A stretch of 64,000 bases of DNA, taken from Ilyonectria destructans. Lineage: Eukaryota > Ascomycota > Sordariomycetes > Hypocreales > Nectriaceae. The stretch is taken from contig JAHEWK010000015.1 of assembly GCA_020740775.1 (NCBI GenBank), forward strand, positions 620,001 through 684,000, read 5' to 3'. The notes beneath the pieces were generated by a model, which was given only the letters and a program-made list of their open reading frames with translations, did no database searches and had not been told where the DNA came from. Below are positions 34,244-50,630 of this stretch, in pieces. The position numbers were made by a program, and so were the translations under genes. Each line of letters begins with the position of its first letter. Position 1 is the stretch's first letter.

Positions 34244-34840
34244 GTAAATAGTGTCTATTCACATGATAGTTTTTAAGCTCATTCAACGAGGAAACCTAAT
34301 GTTTGCATCCACTGTGTTTTCGTCGTTTATGTCACAGTTGCCAAGGCCTACATTGGTTACAAGTTTATCTTATTGATTTGTCTAAGTCTTATCTAACCTT
34401 TTCCCGGTGCAGCTATTTGTTATTATCTAAAGTAATAAAAATGAAAAGTCCAGCAGTCTGTTCTAGCTCACAGAGAACGAGGAGGTGTCTACCCCAGCGA
34501 TCAATACTGTCCAATTGTTACGAATTCGACGATTGGGGTGCTCAATTGAGTGTTTTCTTAAGCCGAATACAGCTAGTGATAGCTTGATGCTTCTCTAGTC
34601 GTTGAATAGTTCAAGCCGCTGCGCCATGGTCGCTGAAGAATGTCATGACGTCATGTATCCCGAGTTGAGCACGCGACATGTAACCGGAACTAGAAAGCTT
34701 GCCCCTGTGACCAGAAACTCAAAGAAATACATTTAATTGGCATCCTCCCACTTTCCTGAAGGATTGCCACCATCGGTATACATATTACTTCGTCTTATTT
34801 GATTGGTCGTGTTGCTGAGCGCCATCTTTAACCTCACACC
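34244..34840. other. intergenic region
   Basis: Contains the 3' region of the C2H2-like gene and the promoter of the PAP2 gene. No gene seen. Confidence 0.5.
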
Positions 34841-36011
34841 ATGCCATCCCGCTCTCAGCCCAATCGGCGCCATGCGACGACAACCATACAGAAGTTCAAG
34901 ACATTTGCGATAGCATGGATCAAACTATCCTGGCTTGACCTCTTGTGCATGGCCGTTGTGGGCGGTGTTACTACTGCCGTACGGTTCCCATACCCAACCT
35001 CTCGTGCGTGCGTGTTGCTAACGTTTCCAGCTCTACCACTCCCCGATTCCAACCCTCATCACGCGGACGTTTCCCATCACCTTTGATGTATCTGGAGACA
35101 TCATCTACCCTCAATGGGCGTACCCCTACCGCGGTTGGATCATACCGTCGTGGCTCGCGGGCCTCATCTCCATCGCCATCCCGATTGCCATCTACCTCCT
35201 CGCTCAGATACGCATCAAGTCTGCCTGGGATGCCAGCAACGCCATCATCGGTACGGTGTGGGCCGTCACTCTCGCGTCCGTCTTTCAAGTCGCCCTCAAA
35301 CAACTCGTGGGAGGCTTTCGGCCATACTTTCTCGATGTCTGCATGCCGGACATCTCCCTTGCGGGATCGCACAATGAGTCTGGTCTCAATGGCGTTGGGT
35401 TCCAGCAGATCATGTACACCATAGATATCTGCACTCAACCTGACCGCGCGAAGCTGAAGAACGCCGTTACGTCGTTTCCCAGTGGCCACTCATCCGCCGC
35501 TCTTGCCGCTTTCGGGTTCCTCTTTTTGTGGCTCAATGCTAAGCTCAAGGTCTGGGCCGATCACAAGCCTGCCTTCTGGAAGCTCGTTCTCACCTTTCTG
35601 CCCCTTCTGGGTGCTGTGCTCATCTGCGGTTCGCTGACCATCGATGCCGCACACAACTGGTACGACATCGTCGCAGGCTCGTGCATCGGGATTGTCATGG
35701 CCTTTGCTGCATATCGGACCTCGTACGCTGCGGTATGGGACTGGCGATTTAACCACCTCCCGTTGCAGTCAAAGGAGGCTTTCCGGTACGGCTTCGATGG
35801 CGATGTCAACTACGCGGGACAGACGCTGTCAGGGAGTGTCGGGTGGGGAGCGAAGCGAGAGTGGCCTCATGGCGGTCTGGACAGCGCGGCCAGCAGCACC
35901 ATGTTCGCACGCAGTACGAGTGGTATCCAAGATATCGCAGGCGTAGATGGGGATGCTTCGGGACGGGGAAGAGCAAAGAGACGATCACCGGTAGGAGATG
36001 AGGTAGTGTAA
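34841..36011 (+). CDS. PAP2-family lipid phosphate phosphatase
   Basis: Multi-pass membrane enzyme that removes phosphate from lipids such as phosphatidate or diacylglycerol pyrophosphate (yeast Dpp1/Lpp1 group). Exons are 34841-34978 and 35031-36011, giving 372 aa. The intron is 52 nt, phase 0, with a GCTAAC branch site. About six hydrophobic segments are visible. Motif 1 is KQLVGGFRP near residue 135 and motif 2 is PSGH near residue 195. Motif 3 reads SLTIDAAHNWYD, keeping the nucleophile-activating His and Asp but with Leu where the textbook motif has Arg. The C-terminal 70 residues are hydrophilic and probably cytosolic. The stop lies 81 bp from the stop of the convergent guanine deaminase gene. 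Confidence 0.92.
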
Positions 36012-36092
36012 ATGGAACAAGATCGGAGGGTGCCTTGCCGACTTGTAGAACATGAGTCGCTCGATGACTTATCGTATATCTAATGTAATTGC

Positions 36093-37463
36093 CTACAATG
36101 AATGAACCTTTTGGCCCTTGACAAAAACCTGGGTCAAGTTCCTGTCATCTCCCGTCATCAGGAACTTGTCAAACACTCTCCTCAGCTCGTCGTCATCCTC
36201 CACTGGCGCATTCACTCCGCCCCGAGCCGAGTTCATATCGACTACGACGGCATCAAACTCCTTGCCCACTTTGAAGTTTCCAATCTTGTCATCCATCCCC
36301 ATGACCCTCGCGCCTCCCATAGTCGAGAGGTAAAACACCTCCTCCAGCGTCAAACCCTTCTCACGACCTGCGGATGCGGCTTCCCGCGAGAAGGATGCAA
36401 TAAGAGCATGGCGCATCGAATCAAGAATGGATGACGAGAAACCGCCGCCAGAGTCGGTTCCCAGCCCGACCTTCATGCCGCGATTCAAGAAGTCTCGCAC
36501 AGGTGCGGCCATAAACCCGCCGCCGACGGTCATGTTGGAAGTCGGGCAGTGCGCAATGCCGCAGTCGAGGTCGGCCAGGCTCTGCGTCTCGGCATCAGTC
36601 ATGATGGTGCAGTGAGCAAGGATGCTTCTCGGCTTGAGAAGGTTGTAGTGCGAATACAGGTCAACTTCGTTCGAGAACTGTGGGAACAGAGAGAGCGTGG
36701 CCTTGACCTCCTGCTCAGCTTCGTTGAAATGCGTTTGGATGGGGACATCTGGGTTGCGAGAGGCGATATCTCCTAGACCGGCGAGGAGATCTGCTTCACA
36801 GGAGATGGCAAAGCGAGGGGTGATGACGTATTTGAGGAGTTTGTTGGAGGGATCAATGGTTTGGATGTGACTGATACATCGCTCCGTCTCCGCTAGCGAC
36901 TCCTCAACGCTTGCGTCGCGGTAGAAATCAGGCGAGTTCCGGTTCATATTGCACTTCCCCACAAAGGCTCTCTGGCCCTTTTTGAGACAGGTATCGGCCA
37001 GGATGCATGTTGCCTCACCGTGCAACGAACCGTAGTAACTCGCCGTGGTGACGCCCTGCCGCAGCATTCCGGCGACCATCTCAGCGTAAACACGGCGCGC
37101 ATACTCAGGATCACGGAAGCGCGCCTCGTTGGGAAAGGTCACCCCAGAAAGCCAGTCGAGGATGTGCATGCCCTGCCCGAGGCCGCGCTGCATCCACTGC
37201 GGCGCATGGTTGTGGGTGTCGACGAAGCCGGGGATGAGAAACTGGCCTGGGAGGAGATGCGTGGTGCGGCTGGGCGCGACTCCGAGGTCTGTGAGCGTCT
37301 CCTCGACCTGATCTTTGGGGATATTGGCTTGGAGGGCGAGAATGCAGCCGGTGGACGCGCTCACGACTAAGATGGCTTGCTCTAGGATCTCGATGCTTTG
37401 GATGCTGGGCGTGTGGATCAGGGTGCCGTAGAAGGCGAATGAGGGGTCCGAGGTAGTTGACAT
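36093..37463 (-). CDS. GUD1: guanine deaminase
   Basis: Cytosolic zinc amidohydrolase that converts guanine to xanthine plus ammonia in purine salvage and catabolism. Single exon of 456 aa, matching the family length. The amidohydrolase motifs are in order: PGFVDTHNHAPQ (metal-binding HxH plus substrate-binding Gln), QTHFNEAEQE, AHC, and GTDSGGG (metal-binding Asp). The second motif has Asn where many relatives have Ser next to the Glu. The start is the first ATG of the open frame, just upstream of the recognisable N-terminal beta sandwich. Confidence 0.94.
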   Translation of the reverse strand: MSTTSDPSFAFYGTLIHTPSIQSIEILEQAILVVSASTGCILALQANIPKDQVEETLTDLGVAPSRTTHLLPGQFLIPGFVDTHNHAPQWMQRGLGQGMHILDWLSGVTFPNEARFRDPEYARRVYAEMVAGMLRQGVTTASYYGSLHGEATCILADTCLKKGQRAFVGKCNMNRNSPDFYRDASVEESLAETERCISHIQTIDPSNKLLKYVITPRFAISCEADLLAGLGDIASRNPDVPIQTHFNEAEQEVKATLSLFPQFSNEVDLYSHYNLLKPRSILAHCTIMTDAETQSLADLDCGIAHCPTSNMTVGGGFMAAPVRDFLNRGMKVGLGTDSGGGFSSSILDSMRHALIASFSREAASAGREKGLTLEEVFYLSTMGGARVMGMDDKIGNFKVGKEFDAVVVDMNSARGGVNAPVEDDDELRRVFDKFLMTGDDRNLTQVFVKGQKVHSL

Positions 37464-38361
37464 GATGGAGAGGTCGCTACTCGACGAACTTTGGGAATCT
37501 TGCCACTGGAAATGGGATCTTGATGTTGTTGAAGAAGATGGGCGCTGGGGATGATTGTTGGAATCTTATGGTGTACCGCATGCCGCATGCGGGACTGTAT
37601 GTTCCCGGAAAGCGGAGGAGCTCGGCCGAGCTTATCAAGATACGTATCATGACTGTCTTAGTTGGACACCACATTTTCGGAAACAGAATCCAGGCTTCTA
37701 ACGTAATAACGGATTGAATCATGATCACATTCAGTATTCCCAAGACTAACCGTCATTCCGCACCGAATTGCTCCTGTACGGTGCTTCTAGTCAAGTCCAT
37801 GCAATGATCGTGAGCATAGCATGAGCTAAAAGGGACCGTGTTTTATGGCCACCCAGCCGTTCAGATTCGATTACAGAAGGCTTGAATTATTCCAAGTACA
37901 ATTAAGGGCCAATCCCCTCGTCTCAATTATTTTTATTCTTTTTTCTCGTCCATGCCTGTCCAACGATGGCAGCACTTACACGAAACACTGAAAGTACCTC
38001 AGACGGCGGGGTACCAATGAACCCCGCCTCCACACTGATTACCTAGACAGGAGACATTCAGATGCATCAATCGAATGGTACCCACATTGGACAGCTCGCC
38101 TTGAAAAGGGTATGCATGCAGGATTGAAAGCGTACATGTCAAGATGTTTAGACACAGGAAAGCGGTGATTGATGGAAGTGTTAAAATAAAATCTGTTGAT
38201 GGTATACCGATCTATGATACCGAACCCAAGGAAAGATTGACATGGCCATTAATCCAAACCGACCGCTCATGAACAAAGGAAAAAGAAAAAAGATGTGAGA
38301 ACCCAGTCAATGTATGCAACCCAAATTCTTCCGAAAACGCCAAACAATCAACCCCTAGCAC
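37464..38361. other. intergenic region
   Basis: Promoter side of the guanine deaminase gene and 3' region of the SYLF gene. The part at 37,900-38,330 is AT-rich with A/T runs. No gene seen. Confidence 0.5.
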
Positions 38362-39650
38362 CTAGTATCCTGACTTGGCAAGTCTCTCCTTCTCGTCGGC
38401 AACCATGTCATAGTCCTCGTCGTCCTTGTCATCGGGCTTGCCGGCATCCTTGTTGTACTGTGGCTTGTCGTCGTCCTTGTACTCTGGCGCAGGCTCGTCC
38501 CTGTAAGCAGTCTTCTCGTCGTATGTGACGACGTTGACCACCTCGGACTGGCGTCGGGGCTCTGAAACAAAAGATGCCGACGATCGCTTATCGGATAGGA
38601 TGGCTTCGCTCGGGGGAGGAACCATGCCGACCTCCTGGACGATGGTACGGTCATAGTCCTGGCGACCCTCAAGAGCCTTGAGGACCTCGAACAGGGGCTT
38701 GGCGCCCATAGGCCAGGCGACGTCACCGCGGAGGATCTTCTGGGCAGTGATGCCGCGCTCGTTGTAGAAGAGGCCATTCGCATCGGATCGGCTCAGGATG
38801 ATGGTGCCGTCGATCTGGACACCAGCCCACAGGCCGCGGCTCTTCATGTAGCTCCACATGGGCTTGGCCGTCTTGCTGACAGCAGACTCGACATGGCCAC
38901 CAGAGCCAATGGGGCCCATGGTGATGGATCCCTCGGCGCCGAGAGACACGCGGGGCTTGGTGAAGGCGGCAACCTGCTCCTGGGTGTTGAGGACGCAGAC
39001 GCAGTCGTAGACGTCGAGGCCAAACATGAAGCCGGCGCCGAGGGTGGTGACGATGAAGGCCGAGGGAGGGGACCAAGTGCCGTCTGAGCGGCGGGCGACG
39101 ATGACACCGGAGCCGCCGGCGAGAGAGCTGTGGCAAGCGCCGGCGCGGAGGACGTTGAAGATGGCCAGGCCGGCGCAGTTGCGGAGGACGGCCGGGGGGA
39201 TCTTGACCATGGACTTGCGGGTCAGGCCGGTCGGGTGCATGGGGCCGCTGGCCTTGGGCGGGGCGGAGGCGTCGAGCTCTGAGAGGGAGTTAGCGATGAG
39301 GGTTGACTTATACCAGGATGATTTGTATACGTACGGGTGAAGGAGTGGAGGATGCGAGCAGCCTTGTTGCACTCCTTATTCATGCTCGTCGGCCACCATC
39401 CCTCAGCGCCGATGACATTGGCCGCCTTGTTCAGGGGCCATCCAGCCTTGGAGCTGATCTTGTGGAAGCGCTCGCCGATGGTGGGCTTGGTGCTGGCGGG
39501 GGCAGACTGCTGTTGTTCCTCGGACATGCGAGGAGACTGGCGATACTCGGGGGTCTCGGACTGGGGCGTGTAGACGGGAGGGGTCTGGGGGGCCTGCTTG
39601 AGGGGGTCGATGGACTCGATGGAGCGGTTGGAGGCGGAGTAGATGGTCAT
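38362..39650 (-). CDS. SYLF-domain protein (Ysc84-like)
   Basis: Exons are 39650-39335 and 39278-38362, giving 410 aa. The 56-nt phase-1 intron (GTACGT donor, GCTAAC branch site, CTCTCAG acceptor) joins SFT to QLDASAPPK. The N-terminal 70 residues are disordered and Pro/Gln-rich. The SYLF domain runs from about residue 75 to 305 and includes NKECNKAARIL, IPPAVLRNCAGLAIFNVLRAG, GSGVIVAR and SRSDANGLFYNERG. SYLF domains bind phosphoinositides and, in yeast Ysc84, link actin patches to endocytosis. Unlike Ysc84 there is no C-terminal SH3 domain; instead the tail is acidic and disordered (DDKDDEDYDMVADEKERLAKSGY). It is likely a membrane-associated adaptor; the partner is unknown. Confidence 0.92.
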
Positions 39651-40386
39651 GTTGGGCGGTGGTGATGGGTTTTGTGGTGTTGTGGAATCGAGCTGGGTAT
39701 TATACAGAAGAGCAATGTTATGGATCAAGAGACGAAAAGGTTAATGGTTATGCTTAAGAAACCTGGAAGGCCGTTGTAGTCTGCTCTGCTCTGGTGTGTT
39801 GATGCTTCTGATTATTTCCATCTCGGGGCCCGCAGCTCGTCTTATATCCCAACACGACCACCTCGAAGCGCACCAGGCACATGCCAAACGCCAACACACT
39901 CGCATTCGCAATCCTTCCACGATCCACGTCTCCGGCGGTGCAGGCAGCCATAATCGGGGCCCCGAAACAGCAAGGAGCGGGCGCCACCTCGCGCGGAGAG
40001 GTCATCCTACCGCCCGGAAGCCCGCTGTGGTGCAGCGTGCTACAAGTGGCCTGCGTGGGCGCGTCGTGGACCTGCGTGGCGCAGCCGAGTTGGATTCGCC
40101 CCGCGAGGAGAAGGTGGTGGCCGATGGGCAGGCGAGCGACGATGCGCGAGCGCGAAGGGCCGAGGGCGCGGGACGATAGCGGGGTACTTTGCAGGCAGAC
40201 GGAATAACACCAAAGAATGGCTCTGGAAACCCCGCCACGTAAGTCTCCTGATAACTTTCACCCCTCGCCTTCGCCTCAGCCCCCACCTCCACGCACACCC
40301 ACAACAGGCGCAAATCCTTTCCCCCACAACTCCGTCATCTTCTTAATGTGACATTTGACTGGCTCCTTCAACAACAACCAAAACTT
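39651..40386. other. intergenic region
   Basis: GC-rich between about 39,930 and 40,180. ORFs of about 100-127 codons overlap on both strands and have no recognisable features. It is taken as the SYLF promoter and tRNA 5' flank. Confidence 0.45.
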
Positions 40387-40490
40387 GTCGGTGTGGCTCA
40401 GTTGGTTAGAGCGTTGGTCTCATATAACATATGACTTGACCAAAGGTCAGGGACATCCAAAGGTCGAGAGTTCGAGCCTCTCCACCGACA
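40387..40490 (+). tRNA. elongator tRNA-Met (CAT) with 30-nt intron
   Basis: The acceptor GTCGGTG pairs with CACCGAC, with discriminator A. The D stem is GCTC/GAGC and the T arm is GAGAG-TTCGAGC-CTCTC. The anticodon stem TTGGT/TCCAA has the T-T pair seen in fungal elongator tRNA-Met. The loop CTCATA gives anticodon CAT, followed by about 30 intron bases. ATATGA in the intron can pair with TCATAT around the anticodon. The T-loop TTCGAGC and a normal first acceptor pair argue against initiator tRNA. Confidence 0.92.
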
Positions 40491-40807
40491 GTTCTTTTTG
40501 CTTTTTGCTCGTGTTGTTGAGGTCAATTCAATTGCTTCACTTTTTGACAATACCTCTCTCTCTCACATTATGTGCTTGTATTTTTGATTGGCTTGGATGA
40601 ATACTACTTAGACATCACTGGCAGCCAAGCGGCAGCTCATCCTACGCCAAGCACCGACAACATTCACGTACATCTCCGTTGCACAGCGGAACGCCGTATT
40701 AATCTCACCAAGGGGGGGCACACACACACAGCCTCTACGGTATGCATCATGAGCTCTTTGTCAGAACTTCAAACCTCGTTCGTATTCACTAAACAAATCC
40801 TGCGCGC
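40491..40807. other. spacer between tRNA-Met and the GH2 gene
   Basis: The T-run at 40493-40499 is the likely RNA polymerase III terminator. The rest is probably the GH2 3' UTR. No gene seen. Confidence 0.5.
40493..40505 (+). terminator. Pol III terminator of tRNA-Met
   Basis: A run of T residues begins two bases after the tRNA 3' end and is followed by a second T run, as expected for RNA polymerase III termination. Confidence 0.7.
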
Positions 40808-46405
<5,598 letters not shown>

Positions 46406-47059
46406 TCATGGAAATTCTTCGCTGGAGGCAGAATCCGTCACATACTCATCTGAAATAACTTTCAGCTTCCCCTTGCCGTCCTTTTCCCCAAACTCTCTCT
46501 TTTGCTCCCCATGATATACCTGGAGCTCCTCCAGCGTGGCCACGAAGTCGCTTGCATTTACATGTCCCGCCCTGACTAAACCACGACAGATGTCGATAAC
46601 ATAGTTCTGGCAATTGTAGTCACCATGGGGCTTCGGAATGGAAATGTTCTTGATCGCTCGAGTAACGCTGTCGAAGTAGGTTGCGGAAATTCTGCTCAGA
46701 AAGCGTAATGGGAGACACTGGGATGATCGTTGAGGGTCGCATTGCATGTAATTTGTTGTGAAGGGACCCTCGGGGGTAGTACGGATAGCCTCGTAGGTAT
46801 GCCATTGGTTTCTGGTTTCGTCGCAGATGGAAATGGCCCAGTGGAAATATTTTCCGTCATCGGGTTTGTAGACGGCAACCCAGACGGTGAGCCATTGATG
46901 AGCTGCTTGGTGGTTGTGCTGGATGCCGAAGGGTTTCCCGAGCCCAGCTCGGGTGTCACTGCTGTGGACATGTGTTAGCTTTCCGCGTAATAAGACCAAA
47001 GAATCGTATACCTACATTCTTCCTGGCATTTTCAAGTATGGAACTGCTTTGGAGAGCAT
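46406..47059 (-). CDS. protein of unknown function, papain-like fold candidate
   Basis: Exons are 47059-47016 and 46961-46406, giving 199 aa (MLSKAVPYLKMPGR|ISDTRAG...). The 54-nt intron has a GTAGGT donor, a GCTAAC branch site and a CACAG acceptor. ATG context is CACCATG. The body has YFHWAISICDE near residues 50-60 and CQNYVIDICRGL near residue 135. The order His-Trp-Ala, then Asn-Cys-Gln-(Asn/Asp)-(Tyr/Trp)-Val, recurs in a family of fungal hypothetical proteins and resembles permuted papain-like (NlpC/PPPDE-type) folds. Peptidase or amidase activity is only a guess. The last 40 residues are charged and disordered. There is no signal peptide or membrane segment. Confidence 0.7.
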
Positions 47060-48053
47060 GGTGAGAGGGTGGCTTCTTCTGGGAGATTCATTGGATTTAT
47101 AGCAAGTTCGAGCCCAGGCCAACGGAGTGAATGTGAAGGCGATACAGGGCCGGGGGCAAACGTGGTTCACAGAAAAGGAGATAAAATTTGACAAGAGAAC
47201 ATCATGCGCTACAGGTCATATCTGATGATGTTGATGACTCTTTTCAATGCTATGTATAGCCTTGTTTTCGCCCAGCTAGGAGCCCGGTTCCCCGATGATG
47301 AACAAAGACAGCCGACAAGAACCACCAAGCTGTCCACTAGCCACAATGATGGACAAGACAGAGGACGCCGGCGTGAATGGTGAGCAGGGTTGCTGAGAAT
47401 AGATTATTTCATTCTTTGTTCGTTTTGACGGCACCAAGCTGGAGAGCAGGGGTTCGTTTGTCACGGGGGCCATGAACGCGATGACCGGAAAGTGCCTCCG
47501 GTGAGCCAACGGTGGCAATGTCACAGGCTGAGTCAAACCAAGAGTCGAGTGGTGATAAATGCCAGAATGCAAAAAGACTTTAGGTATGCGGGAGTTTGGC
47601 GCCTCAAGCCTACGTATCCTCATTTTCGACCATCTACCTCGACTCAACGTGGGTATATCTTCACCGTTATTGGATGGCGGGATATTAACATGGTAATAAA
47701 ATAAGCCCAAAAATACAGCACTGCATAATAAATATTTCAGGAGCGACCCTTCGTGCAGCGCTTAGTATTGGGTCGCGACTGATTGCGCCCCGCTCTGGTT
47801 GCTCGCCAATCTCACGACACCAGCGGAATGCGAGATCAGATCCGGAACCCACTCGAGAGCGAAAAAGAAGCGAGGGTACGCACAGCAAGAAGTAAGCGAA
47901 GAGCGGGAACTCTCAGAGAGGTTAGAATCACATAATGTACAATCGCGCCCCTTAGTATGGCATTTCGTCCCAGTGTTCATTATTATTCGCCTTGCTAAAA
48001 GTTGCAGGCGCCTGACGCTAATCATTAACCGATAATACCTTCATCGTTTGACA
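47060..48053. other. intergenic region
   Basis: About 1 kb with short ORFs on both strands but no coding signature. It includes the promoter of the 46.4 kb gene and the 3' region of the ASCH-like gene. Confidence 0.45.
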
Positions 48054-48616
48054 TCATGGTTCCCTGAAGTTATCCTTGTGCCTCCAGTTCCTCCTTGCTC
48101 CTTCAAGCAACTGATAGTATGTTAGCCCATAGGTATGGATGCGGGTTGGCTCTTCCTTACTAGCTTCTGCTGCTTCCAATTGACGCTATTGAAGATTTCC
48201 TTAGGCAAGTAGACAAGTCCTCTTGGTGCTGACTTAAACCCAAACTCAGCTCTCATCATTTCGAGAGATATTGGCTGTCGGAGCTCATAAACAGAGACTA
48301 TTTTGTATGCAAAGTCGTAGCCGTCCCAATCCTTGTGCCTGGTATTGAATTCGACGTTGCCGAGACCATCTTCGTCGATCGGCTTATCGCCAGGGTTCCG
48401 TGTTTGTGCTGGTAGTGTCTCGCAGACGTGAGTGATGCTGGAGTGAGGAGCAGTGCGGTAGAACCAGATTCGCTTGATTCTCGATTTGAGGCAGTACTTT
48501 CTGAATTCGTAGTTCTTGGTCCCATTGATGATCTGGGCCATGTAGGGATCCTGCATCGGAAGGATGACATCAGTATGAACAGGGCGGGCGGCGTCCGTCT
48601 TCTTTCCGGCTGACAT
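48054..48616 (-). CDS. ASCH/PUA-like domain protein
   Basis: Exons are 48616-48161 and 48110-48054, giving 170 aa. The 50-nt phase-0 intron (CTA|GTAAGG, GCTAAC branch site, TATCAG acceptor) replaces a read-through tail with LLEGARRNWRHKDNFREP. The body contains VILPMQDPYMAQIINGTKNYEFRKY and RIKRIWFYRTAPHSSITHVCE. The pattern of a main-chain-binding loop followed by a Gly-Xaa-Lys-Xaa-Xaa-Glu-Xaa-Arg motif is characteristic of ASCH/PUA-like folds. These domains bind RNA or modified nucleotides; the target is unknown. The protein is soluble and probably cytosolic or nuclear. Confidence 0.78.
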
Positions 48617-49620
48617 GATTGAAGTGCGTTGGGTGGTATCGAGGAAGAAAAAAAATTGAAGACGCGGAGGGTGAGACCCGAGTCCTTGGGTTGGAGTTGG
48701 AGTTGAGGGCTGGAAGGTAGGCTGGTAGATTTTAAGGGAGGAAGCCGCGACTACGAGTGAGTGAACGAGGCGAATTGTCGTGTTTGCAAGCCACCAGGGT
48801 AGGGAATTTATTAACCTGTAACTTCTTGTCTATAGATGGTAAGGTTAGAGGTATCAGAAAAGGTAACCAGTTGGACTAGAAACCTTAGTCTGTTTGAGTA
48901 ACTGTTGACCTTTAAATGGACTGGGTATATGGTCTGTATTGTTGATACTGATGTTGGTGTTTTTTTTTACTGTTGAGCTTCTAGTCCCCCCTCTGGGTAT
49001 GTGTGTACTAGGGCACCCTGACCTCTTGATAGATGGTAAGGTTATTGTCTCTGGTTAATAAGGTTGAAGACAGAAGGGTTGAATTAAAGCTGAGGTAAAG
49101 GTGAATATGCGATAACCTTACTCTTAGGTGTAGTGCTTGACGTGTGTCTCTAATGTCTATAAAATCAAGAGTGCATGTTCATGAAAGCATCTGCGAGTCC
49201 TTCATCCTTCATCGTAGCCTACAGGAGAAATGAGAAGATGAGAAATGCCGCCGACAGTCTGGGTGATGGATAGAATCCGACTATGATTGACTTATACCAG
49301 TGCAGGGCGGGGAATGTCGCTGTAAATAGCCTGTAATCCACTGCGACAGGCATGTGGGTGCGACGCGTCACGTCATTGACCCACGAGCTTCCCTCTCCGG
49401 AACGGCATCATGGCATCCCTCCGGCCGTCAGCACAAGCACTCCCTGCAAGCTCCGTCAACCACCGCCAGCAACCCGTCCGAAGCTGTCGCGCATCATCCC
49501 GCCGATCGAATCCTCCCGCAGCATCCAACCGTCCCGTACGCTCTGGAAGTACATTGCCCTAGGCTTACTTAGCTTCCGTCCCGAGAGCTCCGCTACAGCT
49601 CCATCCCACCACCGATCGCA
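48617..49620. other. intergenic region
   Basis: AT-rich part at 48,780-49,190 with GATGGTAAGGTTA present twice (about 48,835 and 49,032) and a run of nine T residues. The right end holds the promoter and 5' UTR of the promethin-like gene. A long frame from 49,352 overlaps that gene in another phase and is a shadow. Confidence 0.5.
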
Positions 49621-50117
49621 ATGGCCACCACAACTAGAAACAACGTCGGTGACAAGGCCTCTGGCCTGTTCTCGTACGCCCAGAGCTCTCTCGACCGCGT
49701 CGTGTCTCCGTCGTCTCGCCAGCGCGCCTACGACAGCACCGCCGAGTTCGCGTCGGCCCGGCCCATTCTCTTCGTACGCCCTCCCTTCGATTCGATCGCA
49801 CACATCAACACCAAAGCTAACATCGTCTCCAGTCCTTCATCGTGGCCCAGCTGCTATTCTCGTTCCTCCCCGTCCTCCTCTTCGCCACCTTCTCCCTCTC
49901 CACCGTCGCATTTTCCCTCGGCGCCGCGCTCGTCTTCGCCCTGTTCTGGATCGGCGTGGCCTTCATGGTGCTCATGCCCGCCCTGCTCCTGACCTCCTCC
50001 GTCGCCGTCCTCATCTGGGGCTGGGCCGTCGGGAGTTTTCTCGTCGCCCGGTGGCTGTACAACCACGCGCCCATTGGAAACTACGAGGACAAGAGTGTGG
50101 GCGTTGTGAAGAAGTAG
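49621..50117 (+). CDS. promethin/LDAF1-like lipid-droplet protein
   Basis: Exons are 49621-49773 and 49833-50117, giving 145 aa. The 59-nt phase-0 intron runs TTC|GTACGC to TCTCCAG|TCC and has a GCTAAC branch site. The first 50 residues are hydrophilic (MATTTRNNVGDKASGLFSYAQSS). Two long hydrophobic hairpin-like segments follow (VAQLLFSFLPVLLFATF and onward, then VFALFWIGVAFMVLMPALLL and a third run) before a short basic tail ending VGVVKK. This matches the fungal promethin family, whose animal member LDAF1 partners seipin in lipid-droplet formation at the ER. The role here is by family resemblance. Confidence 0.8.
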
Positions 50118-50630
50118 GGGACACTGGGTGGCGCAAACGGATGGCGTGCGCATCATGAGCGTCAAGGGATGTCGGAATTGCTGGGTGGGATGGCGTACGA
50201 GGATATGGATGGAATGGACTACGGACGGAATGGCTTTGCTTGGACGATTACGACTGCCGGTGATGGCATGGGATACTCAGGGAGTCTTGACGGGTTTCGT
50301 CCAGCCTGGTTTGGCTGGCTACTTTACGGATTGATCAAAAGGGATGGGATCCTGGGAACGTGCTTGACAATTCTCCTCTGGAACGATGGATGACTGCGGA
50401 ATAATTACGACTCAAGGTTATCTTCATCATTGTGCTGTCTCCCGTTGCGGTCAATGCTGCCATGTAATTTGAACCCGTCTCAACTCGTATAGAAGTCCGA
50501 GTGTGTTGCTTGGCATTGTCATCACGGAGGAAACGAAAATAAGTGAATACCAACCAGTCATCGCAGTATTCTATTCCTCATTATGAGGCCGAACCTCCCT
50601 CGTCTATCCGCCAACCCGTACGGTGATACA
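50118..50630. other. convergent 3' region
   Basis: Lies between the stops of the promethin-like gene and RPT2. No gene seen. ORFs are shadows or chance. Confidence 0.5.

Noticed and set aside
49352..50158. 268-codon ORF overlapping the promethin-like gene
   Set aside because: Wrong phase; it reads through the intron and is Pro/Arg/Ser-rich, while the spliced frame gives a recognisable membrane protein.
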